DNA of 64,000 nucleotides. Origin: Prochlorococcus sp. AG-315-I14 (lineage in GTDB: Bacteria > Cyanobacteriota > Cyanobacteriia > PCC-6307 > Cyanobiaceae). The DNA lies in contig QBWF01000002.1 of the NCBI GenBank assembly GCA_003283665.1, forward strand, positions 1-64,000, in the 5' to 3' direction. Position numbers and translations under genes: made by a program. This document shows positions 1-8,268 of the stretch, one piece after another. The notes under the pieces were generated by a model. It made no database searches. It was given only the letters and a program-made list of their open reading frames with translations, and had not been told where the DNA came from. How positions within the stretch are numbered: position 1 is the first letter of the stretch; every line of letters begins with the position of its first letter.

Positions 1-876
1 GTTCCATATGAACTTGAAGAGTCTTTTTATTGGTATTTGACTGAGTTAGGAATAATTAGGTTTTGTTTTGAATATTCCCCAAAAAATAAAATCACTCCAA
101 TTCTTCGAATATGGGTTCCTTTTAATGAATGGTCCGAAATTGAACAGCAAAATTTGCTTAAAGGCTTGACTTCTCAAGCTAGAACTTTTGGTTTGACGTT
201 ACCTTCTTCTAAATGGATTGAAGTAGAGAATGAGGATTGGAACCTGAACTGGAAACAAAAATGGACACCCGATCCAATTGGCAGTTCGATTTTGATTTTG
301 CCTGCATGGTTAGATATCCCTAATGAATTTTCCCAAAGAAAGATTATTCGTTTAGATCCTTGCAGTGCTTTTGGAACTGGTAGTCACCCTTCTACTCGTT
401 TATGCATAGAAGAATTGGAAAATAACCCACCAATAGGTAAAACATTTGCTGACTTGGGATGTGGCAGTGGAATTTTGACGTTAATAGCTTTGAAGTTAGG
501 AGCTAAATGCACGTTTTCTGTTGATACAGACTCTGTAGCAGTTTCAGCTACAAAAGTAAATTTTGCTTTGAATGATTTCCCTGAAAGTCTTTCCAATGTA
601 TCCTTTGGCTCTATTGATGAACTTTCAGCTAATATTCCTCATGAAAAGATTGATCTGATGTTTTGCAATATTCTTGCACCCGTTATCAAATCCTTAGGAC
701 CTGGTTTTGATCAAATTATGGGGGATAAAGGGAAAGTTGTTTTGTCTGGTTTATTAGTTGAGCAAATAAAAGAACTTGAAGATTTTTTTGACCACATTGG
801 TTGGAAAACTCTAAATACTAAGAAAAAAGATAATTGGGCATTGATGGAAATAACGCGAAAGTTTAATAGCAATTAA
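1..876 (+). CDS. prmA: Ribosomal protein L11 methyltransferase (5' end cut by window)
   Basis: SAM-dependent methyltransferase that trimethylates ribosomal protein L11 in the cytoplasm. The SAM site is visible as ADLGCGSG, followed by the catalytic-loop motif FCNILAPVI; the segment DPCSAFGTGSHPST is also typical of PrmA. A reading that starts at the TTG at 37 is too short: the frame is open back to base 1 and reads VPYELEESFYWYLTELGI, which matches the conserved PrmA N-terminus. The true start is therefore outside the window and only a few residues are missing. A ferredoxin gene follows 49 bases downstream on the same strand. Confidence 0.93.
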   Translation, partial: VPYELEESFYWYLTELGIIRFCFEYSPKNKITPILRIWVPFNEWSEIEQQNLLKGLTSQARTFGLTLPSSKWIEVENEDWNLNWKQKWTPDPIGSSILILPAWLDIPNEFSQRKIIRLDPCSAFGTGSHPSTRLCIEELENNPPIGKTFADLGCGSGILTLIALKLGAKCTFSVDTDSVAVSATKVNFALNDFPESLSNVSFGSIDELSANIPHEKIDLMFCNILAPVIKSLGPGFDQIMGDKGKVVLSGLLVEQIKELEDFFDHIGWKTLNTKKKDNWALMEITRKFNSN

Positions 877-925
877 ATTAGGCTTTCTGTAAAATTTTTA
901 TTTAACTCTTTTTAGAAACAGCTTT

Positions 926-1225
926 ATGACTTCTTTTAAGATCACTTTTATTAATGAGAGAAGTGGACTCAAAGAAGTTATAGATGTTCCTGATGACAAA
1001 TATATTCTTGATGCTGCTTGTGAAAAAAATATTGAACTACCTTTTTCTTGCAGGGCAGGAGCATGTTCAACGTGTGTAGCTAAATTAGATAATGGAAAGG
1101 TAGACCAAGTTGATCAGAGTTTTTTAGACGATGAGCAAATAAACAATGGTTATATTTTGATGTGTGTTGCATATCCCACCTCTGACTGCACCATTAGAAC
1201 TCACGTTGAGGAGGAACTTTATTGA
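926..1225 (+). CDS. Plant-type [2Fe-2S] ferredoxin
   Basis: Small soluble electron carrier of the plant/cyanobacterial [2Fe-2S] type. The four cluster ligands are visible as Cys42, Cys47, Cys50 and Cys80 in the standard CX4CX2CX29C spacing (CRAGACSTC ... LMC). The 99-residue length and acidic surface fit a photosynthetic ferredoxin that takes electrons from photosystem I and passes them to FNR and other reductases. Cyanobacteria carry several paralogues, and I cannot tell from sequence alone whether this is the main PetF or a minor form. It follows prmA on the same strand. Confidence 0.93.
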   Translation: MTSFKITFINERSGLKEVIDVPDDKYILDAACEKNIELPFSCRAGACSTCVAKLDNGKVDQVDQSFLDDEQINNGYILMCVAYPTSDCTIRTHVEEELY

Positions 1226-1335
1226 TATTGAGTTTTACTTAAGATTCATAGGCTAATAGTTGCCATCTTGCGTTTTTTTAGCCATCGTCTTAAAGATGTC
1301 CTTAATTGGGCTTGTAAAAAAAATTGATTGATTAA

Positions 1336-1719
1336 TTGATTTCTACAGTTTTGCCTTTAAATGAAATTAATGACCTCATGGATCATGGGTCAGTTCACTC
1401 AAGCATTGGAGGTCAATATAGTTTTCGTATCATTGGTCCATGTTGCCGCCTTTATGATAGAGAAGAGCTACCTTGGCCTTGCTGCAGAATTTCTTGGAGA
1501 AGCAAAGAGCCAAGTTGGAGAAGAATAGGAAAAAGATTAATTGCGGATATTGCCTCGCAGAAGTGCCCGTCATATTCAGTTGAAATAATTCAACCAGGAG
1601 TTAAATCCTCTCAAACAGTTTTAACTTTGTTTTCGATGCGTCTTGATAAGGCTTTACAGGAATGGTGGTATAGCAAGCATCCTCGATCTAGAGAGAGCTC
1701 TAATATTTCCCCTAAATAG
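1336..1719 (+). CDS. Conserved-looking hypothetical protein
   Basis: A 127-residue reading frame with no domain that I recognise. It is rich in Trp, Arg and Cys (CC pairs near residues 36 and 49), has no signal peptide or membrane segment, and ends in a basic, probably disordered tail. The first start is a TTG at 1336; an ATG at 1378 would give a protein 14 residues shorter. It lies between ferredoxin and a small membrane protein on the same strand with ordinary codon use, so I take it as a real gene. Function unknown. Confidence 0.6.
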   Translation: MISTVLPLNEINDLMDHGSVHSSIGGQYSFRIIGPCCRLYDREELPWPCCRISWRSKEPSWRRIGKRLIADIASQKCPSYSVEIIQPGVKSSQTVLTLFSMRLDKALQEWWYSKHPRSRESSNISPK

Positions 1720-1881
1720 AAAGTATAAATTGATAAAAAATTTTTTTTTCAGGCAAGAAAATTAATTGTAAAAATACCTTCAAAATTTAAAGTGATGAAG
1801 ATATGAAGCATTTCATCGTTTATTTGATCCAATTTTGAAGATTTAGAGGGATACTTACAAGAAATAACCCTTCAAACTGGG

Positions 1882-2073
1882 ATGAACTTCGACTATCACG
1901 CTGTTGCCTCTGCTCTTACTGCGGCTATTCCATTAGCTGCTGGAGCTGCTGGAGTTGGCTATTTCATATTGCGCCAAAAAGGTGTTGGATTTGGCACTTC
2001 TCACTTACTTGTTGGTTTACCTATGTTTGCCGTTGGTGGAGTGGCAGCAGCTTTATTTCTCATAACAAAGTAA
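1882..2073 (+). CDS. Small two-helix membrane protein, unknown
   Basis: A 63-residue protein made almost entirely of two hydrophobic helices (about residues 7-29 and 40-61) joined by a short basic turn (RQKGVGFGTSH). It is rich in Ala and Gly, which suggests close helix packing, perhaps as a minor thylakoid subunit. It does not match PsbK, PsbZ, PsbX or PetM as I know them, so I give no name. It starts with ATG at 1882 and is followed 20 bases later by a very strong terminator, so it ends the transcript. Confidence 0.7.
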   Translation: MNFDYHAVASALTAAIPLAAGAAGVGYFILRQKGVGFGTSHLLVGLPMFAVGGVAAALFLITK

Positions 2074-2093
2074 TGAGAATAAAATTTGATTTC

Positions 2094-2135
2094 AATCATT
2101 AAAAAAGGGGCCTAAAGGCCCCTTTTTTAATGATT
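2094..2135. terminator. Strong bidirectional intrinsic terminator
   Basis: A perfect 19-base inverted repeat (arms 2094-2112 and 2117-2135) with a 4-base loop. The inner stem is GGGGCC/GGCCCC and the outer stem is A-rich on one side and T-rich on the other, so each strand shows a GC hairpin followed by a run of T. It lies between the convergent two-helix membrane protein and pentapeptide-repeat genes and should stop transcripts from both sides. Confidence 0.92.
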
Positions 2136-2149
2136 CTTAAGTAATCAGA

Positions 2150-2701
2150 TCAGGTTCCAGGGTTAAAAGTATTTTGACCTTTAGAAGCAGGAACATATCC
2201 AGCACTGGTTGTATTACAGCCTAGGCTATCTGCAGTTTTACCAGTTGCTCTTTCGCAAAGAGATTTTTGTTGACTCCTGTCTAATACAGCATCGGTAAAA
2301 TCAGCACCATCGATGGTTGCACCATCAAAAATACTCTTCAATAATTCTGCACCGTTTAGATTCGCATTTGTAAGGTTTGCATTGTCAAACCTAGATGCGT
2401 AAGCAATAACATTAGTCAGGTTCGCACCTGTTAGGTCTGAATCTTTTAGGCTAGTAACGCTAAAATATGATCCAGTGAAGTCTGTATCAGCAAGATCTTT
2501 GCTTGATAGATCATATTTTACGTATTCATTATTTTGCAATTTCTGTCCATGCAAGCTTGTATCTAAGACATCCACTGATGAAGGGTCGCTGGGATACAGG
2601 GCACTTACAGATAGAGGGCTAATACTGAGGCTTACAAGTACAGGTATCAAGACAAATAGTCTTGTAAGGTTTCGTTTAAGGGAAGAAATAAGAGAGTCCA
2701 T
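2150..2701 (-). CDS. Exported pentapeptide-repeat protein
   Basis: A 183-residue protein. Residues 1-35 form a signal peptide (basic start, hydrophobic core VLIPVLVSLSISPLSVSA, then a cleavage site near ALYP). Residues about 60-145 are pentapeptide repeats of the A(D/N)LXX kind (ADTDFTGSYF, DSDLTGANLT, DNANLTNANLNGAEL), which fold into a right-handed four-sided helix. The tail holds two Cys (CERATG, LGC). Cyanobacteria have many such proteins in the thylakoid lumen; the precise role is unknown. It is read after RNase Z with 75 bases between them and ends at the shared terminator. Confidence 0.85.
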   Translation of the reverse strand: MDSLISSLKRNLTRLFVLIPVLVSLSISPLSVSALYPSDPSSVDVLDTSLHGQKLQNNEYVKYDLSSKDLADTDFTGSYFSVTSLKDSDLTGANLTNVIAYASRFDNANLTNANLNGAELLKSIFDGATIDGADFTDAVLDRSQQKSLCERATGKTADSLGCNTTSAGYVPASKGQNTFNPGT

Positions 2702-2776
2702 TAATAACGCCAGCGATTGACGGAAGCACCAAACGGGACCATTGTTTCACGTAGTGGTATTTCATTGGCAAAGGGA

Positions 2777-3733
2777 TCACGAACTGTTGCAGCCTTGTTT
2801 TATATCGATTTGTAAAAAGTCTTTCGCTAACAGGGTATTTGGAAAAATGGCTTTTGCTTCATTAAGCAAATCATTTGGGGAAATTTGATTTCCAGGGGCA
2901 TATCTTGGGCTGAAATGAGTCAAAACAAGTTGACCTACACATGCTTCTGCGGCAGTTTGTGCAGCCATAGTGGTTGTTGAGTGACCTTTTTCGTAAGCCA
3001 TCTGAGCTTCTTTATGCGCGAATGTAGATTCATGGATCAAGAGATCAGCACCTCGGGAAATATCTATTGCTGACTCTGTAAACACTGTGTCAGTGCAGTA
3101 CACCATGCTCATTCCAGGCCTGGGAGGGCCGCAAAAATCCTTCCCAAAAAAAACGCGTCCATCACTTAACGTTACTTTTTCCCCTTTTTGTAATGATGAA
3201 TAAATAGGGCCAGCTGGAATTTCGAACTTTTGTGCTTTCTTTATATTGAATCGACCTGTTCTAGGTTTTTGATCAACCCTGTATGCGAAGGATGGTATCC
3301 GATGAATTAGTGGAGCACATTTTATTTGTAATTCATCATCTTCAAATAAGATTTCTTTTTTTGCTGCTGACTTTTCAACTTTATGGAATTTTATTGGATA
3401 AGACAATCGACTGGAACTGCTATAAAGACTTCCATTGATAAAGTTTTGAAGTGGTTCTGGTCCATAAAGATCAATACCTGAGCTGCACCCAGCCAGACCA
3501 ATACTGGCAAGGAGTCCTGGTAAACCATAAATATGATCTCCATGCATATGAGATATGAATATTTTCTTTATTTGAGATAACTTCAGATTGCTTCTAAGGA
3601 ATTGATGTTGAGTTCCTTCACCACAATCAAACAACCACAATTCAGATCTTTGTGGAAGCTTCAGTGCCATTGCTGATACGTTTCGATTAAGAGTTGGGGT
3701 GCCAGAGCTCGTTCCGAGAAAAGTGATTTGCAA
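2777..3733 (-). CDS. rnz: Ribonuclease Z (tRNA 3' endonuclease)
   Basis: Metallo-beta-lactamase-fold endonuclease that trims the 3' trailer of tRNA precursors. The zinc-binding motif HMHGDH is at residues 62-67, with further ligands in the segments around CTDTVF, HEST and LTHFSPRY. At 318 residues it has the normal length of the short bacterial form. The start at 3733 is a TTG directly before the family's usual MQITFLGT opening. It is divergent from the SpoIID-like gene, so the 100 bases between 3734 and 3833 should hold both promoters. Confidence 0.94.
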   Translation of the reverse strand: MQITFLGTSSGTPTLNRNVSAMALKLPQRSELWLFDCGEGTQHQFLRSNLKLSQIKKIFISHMHGDHIYGLPGLLASIGLAGCSSGIDLYGPEPLQNFINGSLYSSSSRLSYPIKFHKVEKSAAKKEILFEDDELQIKCAPLIHRIPSFAYRVDQKPRTGRFNIKKAQKFEIPAGPIYSSLQKGEKVTLSDGRVFFGKDFCGPPRPGMSMVYCTDTVFTESAIDISRGADLLIHESTFAHKEAQMAYEKGHSTTTMAAQTAAEACVGQLVLTHFSPRYAPGNQISPNDLLNEAKAIFPNTLLAKDFLQIDIKQGCNSS

Positions 3734-3833
3734 GGTTTTCCCCTCTTTTAAGACATAGTGCCATGCATCTGTTTGACCACTGGTGGATCATCTTTCTTAT
3801 AGTCAGAATTAGGTCCTGAATACAATTTTTATT

Positions 3834-5090
3834 GTGAGCACATCACCTAGATTGAAGTCTGGATGGGCCATATTGCTATTTTTATTTCTTTTAAGTACTC
3901 CACTTAAAAATTCAGCTTATAGCGAATTTATAATCAGGGTCTTAATTTTGAATGATGTTCAGGCAAGTTTTAGAGCTGATTCTTTTAAGTCTCTTTATAT
4001 TAAAGGTATTCCTACTCAACAAAGAAGAGTTAAGTCTATAAAAATCATTCACAGCAAAGGTCAAACTAAGTATTCAACTGATAATACAAATGGAAAAGTA
4101 TTTATTTTACCCAAAGACTTCAATTTAATCATAAAAAATAATGATAACCGTGGCATATGGCTAGGTAAAAGACGATATGCAGGGGAATTAAGAGTTTCAA
4201 TGAAAAATAATAAATTGCAAGTAATAAATCATATTGAAATTGATAAATATTTAAGAAGTGTGGTAGGAAGTGAAATGCCTAAAGAATTTCCTTTGGCGGC
4301 TTTACAAGCTCAAGCGGTAGCTTCTAGAACTTATGCGATGAAACTATTAGATAAGCAAAAATATTTTGATGTTAAGGCTACAGAAGATAGTCAGGTTTAC
4401 TTAGGACTTGAGTCAGAAACACCATCAACAATCCAAGCAGTTAGAAGTACAAAATCATTAGTTATGGTTTATAGAGATAAGCTTATTAATGCTGTCTTTC
4501 ATAGTAGTTCGGGAGGAAGAACGGAATCAAGTGGTCATGTTTGGAAATATCATTTTCCTTATCTAATCAGTGTTGTCGATTATGATCAATATAATCCAAA
4601 ATATAAATGGTCAAAGGAAATATCTGCTACAAAACTTGATGATATTTTTAAGGAATTAGGAGGTCTAAAGAGTATTCAAATTATCAAGAAAAGTAAAAGT
4701 AATAGAGTTTTAAAGATTTTGATTTATGGACCTAAAGGAAGAGAGATTATTTCTGGTAAAACTTTAAGAAAAAATTTAAGCTTGAAAAGTACAAAGTTTG
4801 ATTTGGAATTTGTTTTAAGCGATATTCCTAATAAAAAAGAAATTAATGAAGTTGATAAGTATATAATTAATTCTCATCTAAATCTTGATAAAGATTTAGA
4901 TGCAGTTTTTACGCCTCAAGCACTACCTCCAATAAGAACTGAATATGTTCTTTTGGTAAAAGGTTTAGGAGCTGGACATGGTGTTGGAATGAGTCAATGG
5001 GGGGCAAAGAATATGGCTGAGAAAGGAGCAAATTTCAGGAGAATTCTCAGACATTATTATAGAGGAGTTAAGATAATATCTTATAATTAA
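3834..5090 (+). CDS. SpoIID/LytB-domain protein
   Basis: A 418-residue exported protein: a basic N-terminus, a hydrophobic stretch (about residues 11-29), then a SpoIID/LytB domain. Signature blocks are EMPKEFPLAALQAQAVASRTYA (about residues 148-168), FHSSSGGRTE and the C-terminal GAGHGVGMSQWGAK. In spore formers SpoIID cuts glycan strands and LytB enhances an amidase; cyanobacteria do not sporulate, so a role in peptidoglycan remodelling is inferred. The start is GTG at 3834. A 12-base perfect inverted repeat lies inside the gene near 4875-4902. Confidence 0.88.
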   Translation: MSTSPRLKSGWAILLFLFLLSTPLKNSAYSEFIIRVLILNDVQASFRADSFKSLYIKGIPTQQRRVKSIKIIHSKGQTKYSTDNTNGKVFILPKDFNLIIKNNDNRGIWLGKRRYAGELRVSMKNNKLQVINHIEIDKYLRSVVGSEMPKEFPLAALQAQAVASRTYAMKLLDKQKYFDVKATEDSQVYLGLESETPSTIQAVRSTKSLVMVYRDKLINAVFHSSSGGRTESSGHVWKYHFPYLISVVDYDQYNPKYKWSKEISATKLDDIFKELGGLKSIQIIKKSKSNRVLKILIYGPKGREIISGKTLRKNLSLKSTKFDLEFVLSDIPNKKEINEVDKYIINSHLNLDKDLDAVFTPQALPPIRTEYVLLVKGLGAGHGVGMSQWGAKNMAEKGANFRRILRHYYRGVKIISYN

Positions 5091-5142
5091 AATATTATAT
5101 AAGCTTGAAATTGGAGATTGAAGATTTTCTTTAGTTGATTCT

Positions 5143-6084
5143 TCAACCTATTGCATTAAATACAACTTTTGGTTTTAGTATTGAGCCGTCACTTTTTTCG
5201 CCTATGCCAGCAATATTATTTTTATCATCAATAACTAGTAAAAATGTATTATGATTTGTTATTTCTTCCTTATTACTTTTTAGCATCATAAAATCGTCTT
5301 CTCTATTTGTAAACTTAATTCTTCGACCTGAACGCCAGCTGATATTTTCTTCTTGTGATTTTAGTTTAAAAGTAGGAAGATGATCTAAAAAATGAATAGG
5401 GTTTAAGATTTCTGGAATTTCTGTTTCGGAATATTTTTCTGATTTCTTTGGCAGAATCACGGAATGATTTTCTGTGAAGCCATTTGATTGAATACGACGT
5501 AAACTTTTTAAACATCCCCCACAGCCAATTTTGCTTCCAATATCTCTAGCTAAGGAACGAATATATGTTCCAGCTGAGCAATTGATTTCAATTACGAGCT
5601 CTCCTGTCAATTGGGACCAATCTATCAATTCTAATTTATTAATAATAATTTTTTTATTTGGTAACTCAAACTTTTCTCCTCGTCTTGCTCTTTTATAGGC
5701 TCTTTCTCCTTTTATATGAATACTTGAGAAAGCAGGAGGTTGTTGCTCTATTTCTCCTCTGAATTGATCAAACAGATTATCTAGAAAGAATTTATCAATA
5801 GAAGGCCATTGTGTTTGCTTAATAAGTTCGCCCTCTAGATCGTCGGTGTTTGTCGACTTCCCTAATTGAATTGTTCCTTTATAAACTTTTGATCCTTTTA
5901 AATATGAGATTAATCTTGTTGCATCTCCTATAGCTATTGGTAGAACACCTGTTACGGAGGGATCGAGTGTTCCTCCATGGCCTATTTTTTTAATGCCATA
6001 TATCTTTCTTAGTCTATTTACGCAATCATGAGAAGTAAGCCCTATCGGCTTATCAATAGCAATGAATCCAAAAGGCTTTTTCAC
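5143..6084 (-). CDS. truB: tRNA pseudouridine(55) synthase
   Basis: Makes the universal pseudouridine 55 in the T-loop of tRNA. The N-terminal block GFIAIDKPIGLTSHD and the catalytic motif GHGGTLDP (Asp41) are clear; the CSAGTYIRSLARDIG block near residue 170 is also family-typical. Length 313 is normal and the C-terminal part is divergent. The start is GTG at 6084. It is divergent from the methyltransferase gene at 6160. Confidence 0.95.
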   Translation of the reverse strand: MKKPFGFIAIDKPIGLTSHDCVNRLRKIYGIKKIGHGGTLDPSVTGVLPIAIGDATRLISYLKGSKVYKGTIQLGKSTNTDDLEGELIKQTQWPSIDKFFLDNLFDQFRGEIEQQPPAFSSIHIKGERAYKRARRGEKFELPNKKIIINKLELIDWSQLTGELVIEINCSAGTYIRSLARDIGSKIGCGGCLKSLRRIQSNGFTENHSVILPKKSEKYSETEIPEILNPIHFLDHLPTFKLKSQEENISWRSGRRIKFTNREDDFMMLKSNKEEITNHNTFLLVIDDKNNIAGIGEKSDGSILKPKVVFNAIG

Positions 6085-6159
6085 AAACTTCTTGTAGGTT
6101 TAATGAATCAAAAAAGATTGTTCAAGTAACCCTGAACATATAAAGTCATAATTTAGTGT

Positions 6160-6930
6160 ATGGACTGGCCTAGAAATATGAACAAATTAGATCTAAATAT
6201 CTCAGATTTTTTAAAAGATGGTTTTAATTTGAAAAATCATCTTTTAGAGTTTCTTCAAATTAATTGTGATGAGTTAGAGAAAAGATTGATTAAAGGTGTT
6301 GATGATCTTGCTGCTTTGCACCCGGGTGCTTTTACACAAGATGATGTTGGAGATTTTTATGAGGAAAAAGTAGGGGATGCCCATTTAATAGATTTAGCAT
6401 CTTGGCATTTAAATAGCTCTAGTTATATCGCTGACACACTTCGTCTTCAGCAAAAATTTGCTTCTGGAAAAGTTTTAGATTTTGGAGGAGGGATAGGGAC
6501 GCATGCATTAGCAGCATCAGTTTTGTCTGAAGTTGAGCATGTATGGTTTGTTGATCTTAACCCTCAAAATAGAAGTTTTGTAGAACAAAGAGCAAGACAA
6601 CTTGGTATTGGGGAGTTGATTTCAGTTCATAGAGACCTGGAAGATACCTCTGATGTGGTATTTGATACAGTTGTTTGTCTAGATGTCCTTGAGCATCTTC
6701 CAGATCCATCAAATCAATTGTCTATATTTTTAGAGCGATTATCCCCAAATGGAATTGCTCTATTAAATTGGTACTTTTATAAAGGAGAAAATGGAGAGTA
6801 TCCTTTTCATTTCGATGAACCTGAAATGATTGATAAATTCTTTTCTAAATTGCAAATGAGCTTTTTAGAGGTTTTTCACCCATTTTTAATTACAACAAGA
6901 GCTTATAAACCTAAAAGAAAAAAAGTTTAA
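6160..6930 (+). CDS. Class I SAM-dependent methyltransferase
   Basis: A 256-residue soluble protein with a Rossmann methyltransferase core: motif I is [14 protein letters not shown] (about residue 104), the acidic ribose-binding position follows in [10 protein letters not shown], and motif IV reads [14 protein letters not shown]. The N-terminal 90 residues have no domain that I recognise. The substrate is unknown; small-molecule methyltransferases share this fold. The gene runs into the end of rpmA with one base between the two stop codons and no visible terminator. Confidence 0.8.
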   Translation: MDWPRNMNKLDLNISDFLKDGFNLKNHLLEFLQINCDELEKRLIKGVDDLAALHPGAFTQDDVGDFYEEKVGDAHLIDLASWHLNSSSYIADTLRLQQKFASGKVLDFGGGIGTHALAASVLSEVEHVWFVDLNPQNRSFVEQRARQLGIGELISVHRDLEDTSDVVFDTVVCLDVLEHLPDPSNQLSIFLERLSPNGIALLNWYFYKGENGEYPFHFDEPEMIDKFFSKLQMSFLEVFHPFLITTRAYKPKRKKV

Positions 6931-6931
6931 A

Positions 6932-7198
6932 TTATTTTGAAGTTTCAATATTGATTCTTTTCCTATTCCTTAGTCCTCTTCGAATACTCTCGAAATGGAC
7001 TAAGCCGTCAGACAGAGCAAAGAGAGTATCATCTTTACCTCTCCCAACGTTAATTCCTGGAAGAATGGAAGTTCCCCTTTGGCGTATAAGAATAGATCCA
7101 GCAGTCACTTTTTCGCCACCATAAGCTTTTACTCCAAGCCTTTTGGAGTTTGAATCTCTTCCATTTCTTGTTGAACCAGTACCTTTTTTATGAGCCAT
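6932..7198 (-). CDS. rpmA: Large ribosomal subunit protein bL27
   Basis: L27 lies at the peptidyl transferase centre of the 50S subunit. The sequence [22 protein letters not shown] is the family signature, and the length of 88 residues is normal. It directly follows rplU in the usual rplU-rpmA operon with 33 bases between them, so it is probably controlled from the rplU promoter and leader. Confidence 0.97.
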   Translation of the reverse strand: MAHKKGTGSTRNGRDSNSKRLGVKAYGGEKVTAGSILIRQRGTSILPGINVGRGKDDTLFALSDGLVHFESIRRGLRNRKRINIETSK

Positions 7199-7231
7199 GA
7201 ATTAGTAGCTTTTTTGATTCTTAATGTTTAT

Positions 7232-7660
7232 TTAGTTTGATTCTACTTTATCAACCGAAGAGTTTGAGTCTTTAGATGCTTTTTTTGTTTTACTTTTAGG
7301 TCCAACTGAGATGGACTGAACAAGAACTCTAGTTAATTCTTGACGATGGCCATTTTTCCTTCTGGTCTTTTTTTTGGGACGCATTTTATAAACAATTATT
7401 TTTGGTCCTCTTCTATGTTCTAACACTTTTAATTCAACCTTTGCGTTTGCCACATAAGGCTTACCAACCTTTAAGCTTTTCCCGTCATTGAATAAAAGAA
7501 CTTTTTCTAGAGTTAAAACATCATTAACTTCTGCATTGCATCTATCTAAATCATAATAACGATTAGATTGAATCCAGAATTGCTTTCCAGAGGCTTCAAC
7601 TATTGCATAAGTATCCACTGGAGAAATTTCTTTTTGAGAAGGTGAGTTCTTATCAGCCAT
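7232..7660 (-). CDS. rplU: Large ribosomal subunit protein bL21
   Basis: L21 binds 23S rRNA. The core YAIVEASGKQFWIQ and the basic block YKMRPKKKTRRKNGHRQELT are diagnostic. The reading frame can be opened five codons earlier at a GTG (7675), but the ATG at 7660 (MADKNSP) gives a better fit to related proteins, so I chose it. A Lys/Ser-rich tail extends beyond the core. It heads the rplU-rpmA operon. A hairpin sits just upstream, at 7681-7710. Confidence 0.95.
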   Translation of the reverse strand: MADKNSPSQKEISPVDTYAIVEASGKQFWIQSNRYYDLDRCNAEVNDVLTLEKVLLFNDGKSLKVGKPYVANAKVELKVLEHRRGPKIIVYKMRPKKKTRRKNGHRQELTRVLVQSISVGPKSKTKKASKDSNSSVDKVESN

Positions 7661-7680
7661 GAATCTTGGTGACACGTTAA

Positions 7681-7710
7681 GGCTCGATTTTAGGAAAAAT
7701 CGATTAAGCC
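7681..7710 (-). promoter_or_regulatory. Hairpin in the rplU leader
   Basis: Inverted repeat just upstream of rplU: outer arms GGCT/AGCC and inner arms CGATTTT/AAAATCG around the loop AGGA, with a small bulge on one side. It would fold in the rplU mRNA leader 21 bases before the preferred ATG and could expose or hide the start region. Autogenous leaders for L21 operons are known in other bacteria; whether this is one is inference. A short repeat of ATCG-containing units lies next to it. Confidence 0.45.
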
Positions 7711-7802
7711 CTAATCGTAATCGAAAAACAAACCAACATCTTCACTGTTTGCGGGGTCCTTCGTCAAGATTGTATGGAAGGCAATTGTTTTTTCGACTTT
7801 TT

Positions 7803-7808
7803 GGAGGT
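7803..7808 (+). promoter_or_regulatory. Strong Shine-Dalgarno of kaiB
   Basis: GGAGGT, five bases before the kaiB ATG at 7814. Most genes in this window have weak or no such site, so kaiB looks built for efficient translation. It also fixes the start. Confidence 0.7.
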
Positions 7809-7813
7809 TTCAG

Positions 7814-8149
7814 ATGAGTGTCAGAAAGACTTATATTCTCAAGCTTTATGTGGCGGGGAATACACCAAATTCAATGAGGGCCTTAAAAACTCTTAGGGAG
7901 ATATTAGAGACTGAATTTCGAGGTGTCTATGCACTTAAGGTTATTGACGTCCTTAAGAGTCCTCAATTAGCAGAGGAAGATAAAATTCTTGCAACTCCAA
8001 CACTATCGAAGATTTTGCCTCCACCTGTTCGTAGGATTATTGGTGATCTTTCCGATAGAGATAAAGTGTTAATTGGTCTGGATCTTTTATATGACGAATT
8101 GACTGAGAGTGACTCGTTTTCTTCTTTCGAAAGTTCGGCCGAGGATTAA
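7814..8149 (+). CDS. kaiB: Circadian clock protein KaiB
   Basis: Thioredoxin-like, fold-switching clock protein that binds KaiC in its dephosphorylating phase and links the clock to the SasA/CikA signalling kinases. The start [19 protein letters not shown] and the block [21 protein letters not shown] are diagnostic. Length 111, with an acidic, Ser-rich tail typical of KaiB. It is followed by kaiC after 119 bases. No kaiA precedes it: the rplU-kaiB gap is only about 150 bases, whereas marine Synechococcus has kaiA there. Confidence 0.97.
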   Translation: MSVRKTYILKLYVAGNTPNSMRALKTLREILETEFRGVYALKVIDVLKSPQLAEEDKILATPTLSKILPPPVRRIIGDLSDRDKVLIGLDLLYDELTESDSFSSFESSAED

Positions 8150-8268
8150 AACAAGGAGTAAATGAATTCTTAAGTCCAACCGATAACTGAGTGACTCTTC
8201 CAAATTTTTCATTATGTTTTATAGATAAGAAGCTTTAAGCATTCTTTTAGTCAAAAGATTCACGAAAA

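Noticed and set aside
384..596. Reading frame on the minus strand inside prmA, and similar frames opposite bamA, murA, tyrS and others
   Set aside because: They lie antisense to strongly conserved genes and show no motifs.
7676..7813. KaiA remnant between rplU and kaiB
   Set aside because: A short open stretch exists near 7730-7813, but its translation has no clear similarity to KaiA that I can show by eye.
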